The notes beneath the pieces were generated by a model. It saw nothing but the letters and a program-made list of their open reading frames with translations. It was not told where the DNA came from and ran no database searches. Below, one piece after another: positions 32,989-41,286 of a stretch of 55,999 bases of DNA; the stretch's first letter is position 1, and the number at the start of each line of letters is the position of its first letter. The DNA comes from an uncultured Kiritimatiellota bacterium (GTDB lineage: Bacteria; Verrucomicrobiota; Kiritimatiellia; RFP12; DVOR01). The stretch lies in assembly GCA_944389545.1 (NCBI GenBank), contig CALXMT010000015.1:1-55999 (forward strand), in the 5' to 3' direction. The position numbers were made by a program, and so were the translations under genes.

Positions 32989-33125
32989 GGGGTGGCTTTG
33001 CCACCCCGGAGAACGGGAAACAGAGAACAGAGAACGGAGAACAGAGAACAGAACGCCCCTGCGGGGCGACAGGCGAGGCTCCGGGAAGAAGCCAAGCTCC
33101 ACGTTTCTAAGCTTTCAACCTCCCA
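32989..33125 (+). repeat. Composite hairpin-heptad element, fullest copy
   Basis: Hairpin GGGGTGGCTTTGCCACCCC (32989-33007), GAGAACR heptads (33008-33052), hairpin CGCCCCTGCGGGGCG (33054-33068), linker CGAGGCTCCGGGAAGAAG, then the CCAAGCTCC...CTAAGCTTTC tract. This order is kept in the other copies, which argues for one modular element. Confidence 0.8.
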
Positions 33126-33131
33126 TTAACT

Positions 33132-33338
33132 GCCAATAGTATCCGGAGAAATCGAAGCCTCCTTTTCCGCGAGAACGCCAGTGCGCGCGAAGCCTGATGG
33201 GCTAACGCCGGTCGCTTTGCGGGCTAAACGCCCGCTGATCGCTCCCTCCCGCCCATCGTCTTCGCGCTTGGGCCGTCTTAAGAAAACCTTTCCTGCAAGA
33301 TTCGCGTCTTTGCGGAAAACTTCCCCGGACAGTATTGG
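33132..33338 (+). mobile_element. MITE-like element, family D, 207 bp
   Basis: Terminal inverted repeats: CCAATAGTATCCGG and TTTTCCGCG on the left, GCGGAAAACTTCCCCGG and CAGTATTGG on the right. The interior contains hairpins such as GCGGGCTAAACGCCCGC and is shared, inverted, with 48318-48464. No open frame. Confidence 0.72.
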
Positions 33339-33373
33339 GACATGGCTAAGTTTTGGCGAAAACAGGGCAGGTG

Positions 33374-33382
33374 TGGTAGAAT
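33374..33382 (+). promoter_or_regulatory. Extended -10 promoter, short leader
   Basis: TGGTAGAAT ends 10 bp before the ATG at 33393; any leader is 3-4 nt at most and lacks a ribosome site. Confidence 0.55.
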
Positions 33383-33392
33383 AAGCGGCACT

Positions 33393-34214
33393 ATGAAGAC
33401 GGAATTTCCCATCGCATTGAAGCGACCTTTGGTTGTGTTTGACATCGAGGCCACGGGCTTGTCGCCCAGGGCGGATCGCATTTTGGAGTTGGCGGCGTTG
33501 CGGCTGAACCCGGACGGAACGCGTGACGACCGCGTGTGGCTGTTGAACCCGGAGATGAAGATCCCGGTGGAATCGATTGCCATCCATGGCATTACGGACG
33601 CGGAGGTGGCGGACTGCCCCACCTTTGCGGACAAAGCGCTGGAGATTTACTCCTTCTTTGAAGGGTGCGACCTGGGCGGTTTCGCGGTGGGTTACTTCGA
33701 CGCGCAGATCCTGAACGAGGAATTCCTGCGTTGCGGCATCAAGACCTTCCACCCGGAAGCCCGCGCGATGGTCGACGCGCAGAAGATTTACCACAAGCGC
33801 GAGCCGCGCGACTTGACGGCGGCGCTGAAGTTCTATTGCGGCAGGGATTTGGGCGACGCGGCACACGGCGCGTTGGCGGATGCCGAGGCGACGTTGGAAG
33901 TGTTGGCCGGCGAGATGGAACGCTATCCCGACCTGCCGCGTGACGTGGACGCGCTGGACAAGCTGTTCAACCCCGTTGACCCGCTGAACGTGGACCGCAT
34001 GGGCAAATGGCGCTGGGTGAACGGCGAAGTGACGGTGAACTTCGGCAAGAAGAAGGGCACCAAACTGAGCGACCTGATGGCAGATCGGTTGGACGGCCAT
34101 TCCTTCTTGAAGTGGATCGCGCGCAGCGACATGCCGGAAGACACGCGGGCGGTGGCGGAGAACGCGTTGCGCGGGTATCTGCCGACGCTCGGTGGCGGCA
34201 CGAAGCAAGCATAA
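33393..34214 (+). CDS. DEDDh 3'-5' exonuclease, DnaQ family
   Basis: Exonuclease of the DnaQ/epsilon type, 273 residues. Catalytic motifs are VVFDIEATG (ExoI, Asp and Glu, residues 14-22), GGFAVGYFDAQIL (ExoII) and HGALADAEAT (ExoIII, His and Asp near 158). The C-terminal 70 residues carry GKKKGTKLSDL and FLKWIARSDMP, a small extra domain seen in some stand-alone exonucleases. Probable proofreading or repair role. The acyltransferase gene follows after 11 bp. Confidence 0.9.
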   Translation: MKTEFPIALKRPLVVFDIEATGLSPRADRILELAALRLNPDGTRDDRVWLLNPEMKIPVESIAIHGITDAEVADCPTFADKALEIYSFFEGCDLGGFAVGYFDAQILNEEFLRCGIKTFHPEARAMVDAQKIYHKREPRDLTAALKFYCGRDLGDAAHGALADAEATLEVLAGEMERYPDLPRDVDALDKLFNPVDPLNVDRMGKWRWVNGEVTVNFGKKKGTKLSDLMADRLDGHSFLKWIARSDMPEDTRAVAENALRGYLPTLGGGTKQA

Positions 34215-34225
34215 GGAGGCGGACG

Positions 34226-35053
34226 ATGCGGGACGTCACGGAGTTCATGCGGCAATTCAAGGAAACGGGTGCGTATCGCACGCCGCCGGAACGGCTCGGG
34301 AAGCCGCATCGAAACGGGCTGCTGACGTCGCTGACCTTCAACACGCGGGCGTTGCTCGGATCGATGATTCGCGGAAGCTGGCTGGCCGGCCGAGGTATCT
34401 TCACGGACGAGCGGTGGATGGAGTGCGGGTTTCACCTCTTCTGGGAGACGGAACGGTTGGGGACGGAGGTCATTCTGGAGGGCTTTGACCACCTGAAAGG
34501 CGTGGGCCCGGTGGTGATTGTCTCCAACCACATGAGCCTGTATGAGACCTTTGCCTTTCCGCCGTTGATGCTGGCCTTTGTGGACGATGTGGCCATCGTG
34601 CTGAAGGAGTCTCTGCTTAAGATTCCGTTCCTGGGGAGGACCTTCGGCACGCGCAAGACCATCCCGGTGGGCCGGGCCGATCCGCGGCAGGACCTCAAGA
34701 CGGTGTTGGAGCTCGGGGAAAAGTTTATCCTAGAGAAGCAATCCTCGGTGTTGCTTTATCCGCAGGGGACGCGCCAGCCCTTCTTCGACTGCCACCATTT
34801 CAACACGCTTGGGGTGAAGTTGGCGCAGAATGCGGGCGTGCCGGTGGTGCCGGTGGCCGGGCAGACGACCTTCCTGGGCATGGGCAAGTACACCAAGGAC
34901 TTTGGGCCGGTGGACACCTCCGTGCCGGTGCGTTTCGCATGTGGACCGGTCCTGCCGGTGACACGCACGACGGCTAAAGCCGTGCAGACACAGTGCGTCG
35001 ACTTCATTGCCTCCAAACTGGAGGAATGGGGCAAACTGGAGGTGCGCCGGTGA
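34226..35053 (+). CDS. Lysophospholipid acyltransferase, PlsC-like
   Basis: 1-acyl-glycerol-3-phosphate acyltransferase-like enzyme, 275 residues. The active-site box reads VIVSNHMSLYETF near 93-105, which gives H-x4-E in place of the usual H-x4-D; LLYPQGTRQPF matches the substrate-binding block. It should act at the inner membrane in phospholipid or lipid A-type acylation. AAGGAGG precedes the ATG. The stop overlaps the GTG of the esterase gene. Confidence 0.82.
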   Translation: MRDVTEFMRQFKETGAYRTPPERLGKPHRNGLLTSLTFNTRALLGSMIRGSWLAGRGIFTDERWMECGFHLFWETERLGTEVILEGFDHLKGVGPVVIVSNHMSLYETFAFPPLMLAFVDDVAIVLKESLLKIPFLGRTFGTRKTIPVGRADPRQDLKTVLELGEKFILEKQSSVLLYPQGTRQPFFDCHHFNTLGVKLAQNAGVPVVPVAGQTTFLGMGKYTKDFGPVDTSVPVRFACGPVLPVTRTTAKAVQTQCVDFIASKLEEWGKLEVRR

Positions 35054-35916
35054 AGCGGATTTTAACGGCTCTGTTCTGCGCATTCTGCCTGGCGATGCCG
35101 GCGGCGGCGCAGTTTTCCCTCACGGAGTGTTTCCGCGCGGAGACCATCAAGAACGACCGCGGGGAGACCCTGCCGGTACGCGTCTGGCGGAAGTATGACA
35201 AGGCCGATTTGCCGGTGCCGGTGGTGGTGATGCTCCACGGGAGCGGCCAGTGCGGCACAGACAACATCAACCAGCTCGGAGCCTTCGGCGCGCTCCACCA
35301 CGAAATCCTCACGAACACGGATCTGCCGCCCGCGCTGTGGGCCATCCCGCAATGCTCGCAGTTGAATCCCTGGATTCGGTCGATCGCCTTTGAGGAGACG
35401 TATCGTCAGCCGCGTTACCCCGCGCCATCGTTGCGCTTGGTGAAGGAATGGTTGGATGACCTGATTGAGCAGGGCATCGCAGACCCCGAGCGGATTTACA
35501 TCGGCGGATACTCGCTGGGTGGATTCGGCACCTGGGATGCCATCCAGCGTTGGCCGAACTACTTTGCGGGGGCGCTCCCCATTTGTGGAGGCGGCTCCGT
35601 GCAGGAAGATCCGGTGAAACACGCGGCCACGACCTCCATCTGGGTCTTTCACGGTTCCGCGGACGGCGCAGTGCCGGTGGCCTGTTCGCGGCGGATGGTC
35701 GCGGCCCTGACGAAAATGGGCATGACGCCGTTCTACACGGAGTATAACGGCGAGGGTCATGAGGTCTGGGGGCACGTTTTCCGAGACTCCGCGGTGTGGA
35801 GGTGGCTCTTCCGTCAGCGGCGCGGGAAGCCCATGGCCGCGACCCCGGACTCCGAGGACGATGGCTTCATGGACGCTTTTCTGCAACAACTCAAAGCTTA
35901 CGTGACGCCGAGCTGA
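35050..35916 (+). CDS. Secreted alpha/beta-hydrolase esterase
   Basis: Esterase of the alpha/beta-hydrolase fold, 288 residues, with a signal peptide (ILTALFCAFCLAMPAAAQ). The oxyanion start VVVMLHGSGQCG, nucleophile GGYSLGGFG (Ser near 163), Asp in GSADGAVP and His in GEGHEVW form the triad. It resembles carbohydrate or feruloyl esterases of CE1 type and PHB-depolymerase relatives. Starts with GTG in a 4-bp overlap with the acyltransferase stop. Confidence 0.85.
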   Translation: MKRILTALFCAFCLAMPAAAQFSLTECFRAETIKNDRGETLPVRVWRKYDKADLPVPVVVMLHGSGQCGTDNINQLGAFGALHHEILTNTDLPPALWAIPQCSQLNPWIRSIAFEETYRQPRYPAPSLRLVKEWLDDLIEQGIADPERIYIGGYSLGGFGTWDAIQRWPNYFAGALPICGGGSVQEDPVKHAATTSIWVFHGSADGAVPVACSRRMVAALTKMGMTPFYTEYNGEGHEVWGHVFRDSAVWRWLFRQRRGKPMAATPDSEDDGFMDAFLQQLKAYVTPS

Positions 35917-35954
35917 GGCGTACGCGGCAGTTATCTCAAAGAAGAGGTTTCGAA

Positions 35955-37013
35955 ATGGTCAAAATCAAGATTGTCGGTGCCACCGGTTATGGCGGGATTG
36001 GACTGATTGAGCTTCTGTTGGGTCACCCGGAAGCACAGATTGTCGCACTTGTGGCACGCGAGGACGTGGGCAAACGTATCTCGGACATCTACCCGCACCT
36101 CGATGGCTTCTGCGACCTGCCCATCCTGGATGCGGCCGACCCGCGTGCGGCCGATGCAGAGGCGGACATTGTGGTCTTCTCGACGCCCGACCGCGTGGGC
36201 ATGTTCGAGGCCGGGAAGGTGTTGGCGCAGGGCGCGAAAGCGTTGGACTTCTCCGGTGACTTCCGCTTCACCACGCCCGAGGCTTACGCCGATTACGCCA
36301 CGCGCCACGGCAAGGACCCGCAGCATGCCGCGCCCGAGCTCCTGGGCAAGAACGCCTATGGCCTTGCCGAACTCCACCGCGAGGAAATCAAGCAGGCGCC
36401 CGTCGTCGGCAACCCCGGATGCTTCGCCTGCAGTTGCATCCTGGGTCTGGCGCCGGCCGCGAAGGCGCGTCTCTTCGACCCCATGAGCGTCATCTGCGAC
36501 TGTAAGACGGGCGTCTCCGGCGCAGGCAAGAAGCTGGCCGCTACCCACCACTTCCCGTCGCGCTACGAGAACATGAACGCCTACAAGCTGGCAGGACACC
36601 AGCACGTCTGCGAGGTTGAGCGTGAGCTCGGCCTGCAGTATGGCAAAGAGGTGCGCCTGACCTTCACGGCCCAGGTGGTGCCGCTCTGCCGCGGCATCAT
36701 GAGCACGCTTTACGCCCAGCTCCTGCAGCCGATCACCGAGGCCGACGCCGTCGCGCTTTATAAAGAATTCTACAAGGATTCGCCCTTTGTGCGGGTCTAT
36801 GGTTCCACCGCGCCCATCGGGACGAACTGCGTCTCGCGCACGAACTTCTGCGACCTGGTGGTCAGCGTGGACGCCCGTACCGGCCGCCTGCGTGTGGTCT
36901 CTTACATCGACAACTTGATGAAGGGCCAGGCCGGCTCCGCGCTCCAGAACATCAACCTGATGGCCGGCTTGCCCGAGACGCTCGGCTTGATGCGTTCCGG
37001 CATGTACCCCTGA
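35955..37013 (+). CDS. argC: N-acetyl-gamma-glutamyl-phosphate reductase
   Basis: Third step of arginine synthesis, NADPH-dependent reduction of N-acetylglutamyl phosphate; 352 residues. The Rossmann start VKIKIVGATGYGGIGLIELL and the active-site Cys in VVGNPGCFA (about 152) are clear, as are SGDFRF and the C-terminal VVSYIDNLMKGQAGSALQN. No other arg genes are near. Separate from the esterase by 38 bp with GAAGAGG upstream of the ATG. Confidence 0.96.
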   Translation: MVKIKIVGATGYGGIGLIELLLGHPEAQIVALVAREDVGKRISDIYPHLDGFCDLPILDAADPRAADAEADIVVFSTPDRVGMFEAGKVLAQGAKALDFSGDFRFTTPEAYADYATRHGKDPQHAAPELLGKNAYGLAELHREEIKQAPVVGNPGCFACSCILGLAPAAKARLFDPMSVICDCKTGVSGAGKKLAATHHFPSRYENMNAYKLAGHQHVCEVERELGLQYGKEVRLTFTAQVVPLCRGIMSTLYAQLLQPITEADAVALYKEFYKDSPFVRVYGSTAPIGTNCVSRTNFCDLVVSVDARTGRLRVVSYIDNLMKGQAGSALQNINLMAGLPETLGLMRSGMYP

Positions 37014-37023
37014 GGAGACCCCC

Positions 37024-38019
37024 GTGAAGAAACCCGCACCGAAAGCCTCCCCCACCCCGAAGGCCAAGCCCGCCGCCAAACACGCCGGGCTTGGGCGCGG
37101 GTTGGACGCCCTTATCGCCCACCCCGAGCCCGTTGCCAAGGGAACGGTCCGTCCGCCCATCGCGGCCATCGCCAAACCCGCCGCGCCGGCCAACGAACGT
37201 CTCGCGGGGAGCGTCCTCACCGTCCCCGTCACGGAGATTGTCCGTTCGCCCTGGCAACCGCGTCAATCCTTCGATGAGAACGCGTTGCGCGAGCTCGCCG
37301 ACTCCATCAAGGCAAACGGCATCATCCAGCCGCTCGTCTGCCGCAAGTTGAGCGATGGTCGCTTCGAGCTCATCGGCGGTGAACGCCGCCTCCGCGCCGC
37401 AGGTCTCGCCGGCCTTACGCACGTCCCCGTCATCCTGGTGGAGGCCGAGGACCGCAAGGCCGCTGAGCTCGCCATCGTTGAGAACATCCAGCGCGCCGAC
37501 CTCAACGCCATCGAAGAGGCCGAGGGATACCGCACGCTCGCGGACCGTTTCGGACTGACTCAAGGCGAGGTGGCCGAGCGCGTGGGCAAGGCCCGCCCCA
37601 CCATCGTCAACGCCCTCCGCCTGCTCGACCTGCCGGACGAGACGAAGGCCATGGTCGCCGATTGGCGCCTCTCCCCCGGTCACGCGAAGGTCCTCCTGGC
37701 CCTCGCCCGCACCGAAGACCGTATCCGTCTGGGCCGCCGCGCCGTCTCCGAAAACATGACGGTTCGCGCCCTCGAGCGCGCCGTGGCCCAGCTCGCTTCG
37801 CCCGTCACGCCCAACCGAGCACCCAAGAACGACCTGCCGGCGGCCTACCTGCGCGACCTCACCGACCGTCTTCACGGACATTTCGGGACCGCCGTGCGTG
37901 TCACCCCGGGACGGACGTTGCCCAACGGGCGCCATGCCAAGGGCACGATTGAGGTCGACTTCTACGACAATGCCGACCTCGATCGCATCCTCGATATCCT
38001 CGGTGTGAGGATGGATTGA
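37024..38019 (+). CDS. parB: Chromosome partitioning protein ParB
   Basis: ParB-type CTPase that loads on parS and spreads to organise the origin region; 331 residues. After a basic, Pro/Ala/Lys-rich start comes GLGRGLDALI, then GERRLRAAGLAGL, ENIQRADLNAIEEAEGY and the helix-turn-helix LTQGEVAERVGKARPTIVNA (about 181-200). GTG start 8 bp after GGAG. parA is not adjacent and no classical parS (TGTTTCACGTGAAACA) was seen in the window. Downstream M28 gene starts 1 bp after the stop. Confidence 0.94.
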   Translation: MKKPAPKASPTPKAKPAAKHAGLGRGLDALIAHPEPVAKGTVRPPIAAIAKPAAPANERLAGSVLTVPVTEIVRSPWQPRQSFDENALRELADSIKANGIIQPLVCRKLSDGRFELIGGERRLRAAGLAGLTHVPVILVEAEDRKAAELAIVENIQRADLNAIEEAEGYRTLADRFGLTQGEVAERVGKARPTIVNALRLLDLPDETKAMVADWRLSPGHAKVLLALARTEDRIRLGRRAVSENMTVRALERAVAQLASPVTPNRAPKNDLPAAYLRDLTDRLHGHFGTAVRVTPGRTLPNGRHAKGTIEVDFYDNADLDRILDILGVRMD

Positions 38020-38020
38020 C

Positions 38021-38872
38021 GTGGGACGCCGCGGCCTTCTTTGTGCCTGTATCACTCTAACGGCCCTCGCTCTTGGCGTAGGGTGCGATGATGGAACACC
38101 CATCGAACAAGAGCGGGCACTTGGCGAGGCCGCACTCGCCCATGCCGTAGCCCTTTGTGAGGAGCGCCCTTCCCGTCTGGCCGGGCGCGACTCGCGGGCC
38201 GCCGCAGACTGGATTGCCGCGCGTCTGCCGCAGGAGGGCACCCGCGTGGATGCCTTCGAGACGCCTATCGGGACGCTTGCGAACGTGTGGCATTGCCGCG
38301 TGGAGCGTCCCGTGGCCGTCCTGGTCTCGCACTTCGACACCAAGGCCGGCATCCCCGGTTTTGTCGGCGCCAATGACGGCGCCTCCACCACGGGGTTGCT
38401 TATCGCCCTCGCCAACGAGGGCAAGCTCCCTGTGGCCTATCTCTTCACCGATGGCGAAGAATGCCGCGTGGCCTATTCCAACACGGATGGCCTGACCGGA
38501 GCTTGGCACGCGGCCCGATCCGGGCAAATCGACAAGCGGACGCCCATCATTGTTCTGGACATGCTTGGCGACGCCGGGTTCAATCCTTCCCTCGCCGGAA
38601 ACGGTTCCGCCTGGCTCAACGCCTTGGCACGCCGTGCCGCGCAGGAGACCGGCGTGCGGGTTGAAGACGCCGGAGCCATCATCGATGACCACCTCCCCTT
38701 TGTGGCGGCGGGGTATCACGCTATCGACCTTATCGACTTTGACTATGGTCCGGGCAATGCTTGGTGGCACACCGCCGAGGACACCCCCGACAAGCTCAGC
38801 GCCGACTCCCTGGCCCAAACCGCGGCCTTTGTGCGGCGCCTCATCGCCATCTTGGAGCAAAAACACCCATGA
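38021..38872 (+). CDS. Exported M28-like zinc peptidase
   Basis: M28/glutaminyl cyclase-like protein, 283 residues. The N-terminus is a signal sequence with a Cys after ALGVG, possibly a weak lipobox. Metal ligands fit VSHFDTK, GANDGAS, TDGEE, VLDMLGD and WWHTAEDT, in the order of the family. It likely removes N-terminal amino acids or cyclises glutamine outside the cytoplasm. GTG start chosen as the first codon after the parB stop. Overlaps the next gene by 4 bp. Confidence 0.82.
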   Translation: MGRRGLLCACITLTALALGVGCDDGTPIEQERALGEAALAHAVALCEERPSRLAGRDSRAAADWIAARLPQEGTRVDAFETPIGTLANVWHCRVERPVAVLVSHFDTKAGIPGFVGANDGASTTGLLIALANEGKLPVAYLFTDGEECRVAYSNTDGLTGAWHAARSGQIDKRTPIIVLDMLGDAGFNPSLAGNGSAWLNALARRAAQETGVRVEDAGAIIDDHLPFVAAGYHAIDLIDFDYGPGNAWWHTAEDTPDKLSADSLAQTAAFVRRLIAILEQKHP

Positions 38873-39687
38873 TTACCGTCATCCTCAATGTCATCGTGGC
38901 CATTGTCGCGGCTCTGGTGCTCACGTTCACCGGGCTCTCTGCGTGGTACTGGTCCATCCTCTGGGCCGTGCTCATCCTTGTGGCCGGTCAGTTGGCCATC
39001 GGCTGGGTCCTTCGCCGCCGCTTGAGCACCGTCAACGAGCGTGTCCAAGCCGTCATGGTCGCGGCACAGGCCAAGATGCAAGCTAAGGTTCAACGGTGGC
39101 GAACCAAGCAGATGTCCAACCAGAAGGCTGCCGAGGCCGAGCTCGCCAAAGACCGCGATGCCATGATTGCGGAGGTGCAGGCCATCCTCCATCCCCTCGA
39201 GCGCTATCGTCTGTGGATTCCTCTCCTGGGTCGCCAACTCGCCACCATGGAGCTTCAGTTCGCTTGGCAGAAGAAGGATTGGAAGCGCGTGGACACCCTG
39301 TTGCCTCGCGCCCTCCTCGTTGAGCCTATCCTAGTCTGCATGAAACTCGCCCGCCTCTGGCAACAGGAAGCCTCGACAGAGGAGCTGCGTAAAGTTTACC
39401 GCAAGGCCACCCGCCGTGCACGTTACGGTTCCACCGCCCTCATCTATGCCACCTTTTCCTGGATGCTCGTGAAGCGCGGTGAGATTGACGAGGCCTTCAA
39501 AGTCCTCGTTGAGGCCGACAAGCACAACGAAAACGCCACGCTGAAAGCCAATCGTGACCATCTGGCCAACAATCGCCTGGCGCACTTCAGCAACACCGGC
39601 TTCGGCGAGGAGTGGTACGCCCTCTACCTTGAAGAGCCCAAAATTCGCGCCCAGCGGATGCGTCACCCGGGCCGCTACTTCCAATAA
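38869..39687 (+). CDS. Membrane protein with TPR-like cytoplasmic region
   Basis: Protein of 272 residues. Two N-terminal membrane helices (about 3-22 and 26-46) are followed by a coiled-coil (VNERVQAVMVAAQAKMQAKV) and a helical repeat part with TPR-like spacing (WQKKDWKRVDTLLPRALLVEP). No family recognised. It sits in a run of closely spaced genes between an M28 peptidase and a polytopic membrane protein, which may work together at the envelope. Confidence 0.7.
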   Translation: MITVILNVIVAIVAALVLTFTGLSAWYWSILWAVLILVAGQLAIGWVLRRRLSTVNERVQAVMVAAQAKMQAKVQRWRTKQMSNQKAAEAELAKDRDAMIAEVQAILHPLERYRLWIPLLGRQLATMELQFAWQKKDWKRVDTLLPRALLVEPILVCMKLARLWQQEASTEELRKVYRKATRRARYGSTALIYATFSWMLVKRGEIDEAFKVLVEADKHNENATLKANRDHLANNRLAHFSNTGFGEEWYALYLEEPKIRAQRMRHPGRYFQ

Positions 39688-39690
39688 GCC

Positions 39691-41286
39691 ATGGACGACG
39701 CGGACGCTCAGGATGTCTCTCCCGCACAAATCCCGGAGCAACCGCGCCGGGATACACTTCCGCTTCTGCTTGTTCTCTTTCCCTTGGCCGTCGCCCTTGC
39801 GCGTACGCCCTTGGTCGTGGGAATGGTCTTTGCGGCCTTCTGCTTCCTTTCTTGGCAATTCCGTTGCCACAAGGCTTTCCTCCTCACCCTCGGCATTGCC
39901 TTTGCGCTGAGTCTCCTTCTCTTCACCGGCGCCACCATCCATTACGACGTCGACAACTACCTCGGCCCGCAAATCCGCCTCTTCTCCCTCCCCTTCGGTG
40001 TCCAGCCAGATGGCTTCTATAGCGAGCCGCACTGCCGATTACCGCAAGGTTTGGCTTGGTACGGCGCCGCGCTCTTTCGCCTGACCGGGAGCATCGACCT
40101 AGGACAATCAGCCTTCTTCCTCTTCTTCGTCGCCGCGTGGCGTACCCTTCGCGTCGACCTCACGCGCCTGCAAGCCGCGCTCCTGCTCATCGCCCCGTCC
40201 GCCCTACCAAGCGTATTCAACCTTATGCCAGACGGGTGCGTCTATCTTCTGCTTATCCTTGCACTTTTCGCTCTCCGCCGCGGGGACTTCTGGCTTCCCC
40301 TGACCGCCGCCGCCCTCGCAAGCGTTCTCAAAGTCTCCGCGTGGGTGCCCACGGCCCTCATCGCCCTCCTACTACTCTGGCGTTTCCCCCGCCGTTTCTG
40401 GCAAATCGGCCTAGTCGCCCTCGCCACCCTCCTCCTTGTCTTCCCCACGCTCCACTTGCTCTATACCGGCGGCCTCAACACGATTTCGAGTGACTTCTCC
40501 AGCGTAGCGAACGACGACGCCCGAACAATGGGGTGGTTCGCCCGTATACTCTACGTCCACGTCGGCCATTGGACGACCTCCCTTCACCCGCACCTTGGCC
40601 CGCATCTGCTAGGGGTCGATGGGCTGAGTTCCGATGCCTTGGGGCCTATTTTCCGGTTGGTCACCTGGGCTTCGCTTGCGATTCTCGTCTTCTGTCGCAA
40701 ACGTCTCGCCGGTTGGTGGAGCACCTTGGCCCTAGCTTGGCTCAGCGTCCTTATCATCCCCACCGTCTACGTGGGCTACGCTCGCTACGTCCCCCTCCTT
40801 TGGGTCGCCGGCATGCTTCCGCTGGTCTTACGTTTCCCAAAAGTCGCCATCCTGCCCACCATCGCGCTCTTGGGTATTCCCCTGGCGATGCTCGGCTGGC
40901 GCTTGGCGCTCTCCACCGAGGCGGTGATGGTCGCCAACCATGCCACCGCCGTACAATCCAACTACTGGAACGTTCGTGAGACATTCCGCCATATTCCCTT
41001 AACCCAGGAGCAACAACCCCTCTGGAGCGGCTCCTTGCTCTACTCCTATTCCATGCCCGAAGGCATCTTCCCACCCATGCCGCGCCGTCCTTACGAAGGA
41101 CTCCGCAAGACGCCCATGACGGTCAAGGCCGCGGGCGTGCGCGAGTATGCCTTGCGCGAATGGTTGCCCTGGATGCTCACCCATCCGCACACCTATCTGT
41201 TGGAAATCGCCCGCTTCCGCTGGCGCAATTTTGTCACCCTCCTGCGAGGATCGCACGATGGACTTCCGCCCCCTGCACGCCAATGA
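39691..41286 (+). CDS. Polytopic membrane protein, glycosyltransferase-C-like
   Basis: Protein of 531 residues with about ten membrane helices up to residue 415. The layout, with an early loop GATIHYDVDNYL and an RLPQGLAWYG segment, resembles lipid-linked-sugar mannosyltransferases (GT39/GT87-like), but no clear catalytic DD motif can be pinned down. It ends in a hydrophilic domain of about 110 residues. Its 3' end overlaps the DUF2156-GNAT gene by 29 bp. Confidence 0.6.
   Translation: MDDADAQDVSPAQIPEQPRRDTLPLLLVLFPLAVALARTPLVVGMVFAAFCFLSWQFRCHKAFLLTLGIAFALSLLLFTGATIHYDVDNYLGPQIRLFSLPFGVQPDGFYSEPHCRLPQGLAWYGAALFRLTGSIDLGQSAFFLFFVAAWRTLRVDLTRLQAALLLIAPSALPSVFNLMPDGCVYLLLILALFALRRGDFWLPLTAAALASVLKVSAWVPTALIALLLLWRFPRRFWQIGLVALATLLLVFPTLHLLYTGGLNTISSDFSSVANDDARTMGWFARILYVHVGHWTTSLHPHLGPHLLGVDGLSSDALGPIFRLVTWASLAILVFCRKRLAGWWSTLALAWLSVLIIPTVYVGYARYVPLLWVAGMLPLVLRFPKVAILPTIALLGIPLAMLGWRLALSTEAVMVANHATAVQSNYWNVRETFRHIPLTQEQQPLWSGSLLYSYSMPEGIFPPMPRRPYEGLRKTPMTVKAAGVREYALREWLPWMLTHPHTYLLEIARFRWRNFVTLLRGSHDGLPPPARQ

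Noticed and set aside
37024-38019. Replication origin or parS cluster near parB
   Set aside because: No TGTTTCACGTGAAACA-like site, no parA, dnaA, gidA/gidB or DnaA-box cluster was seen around it.
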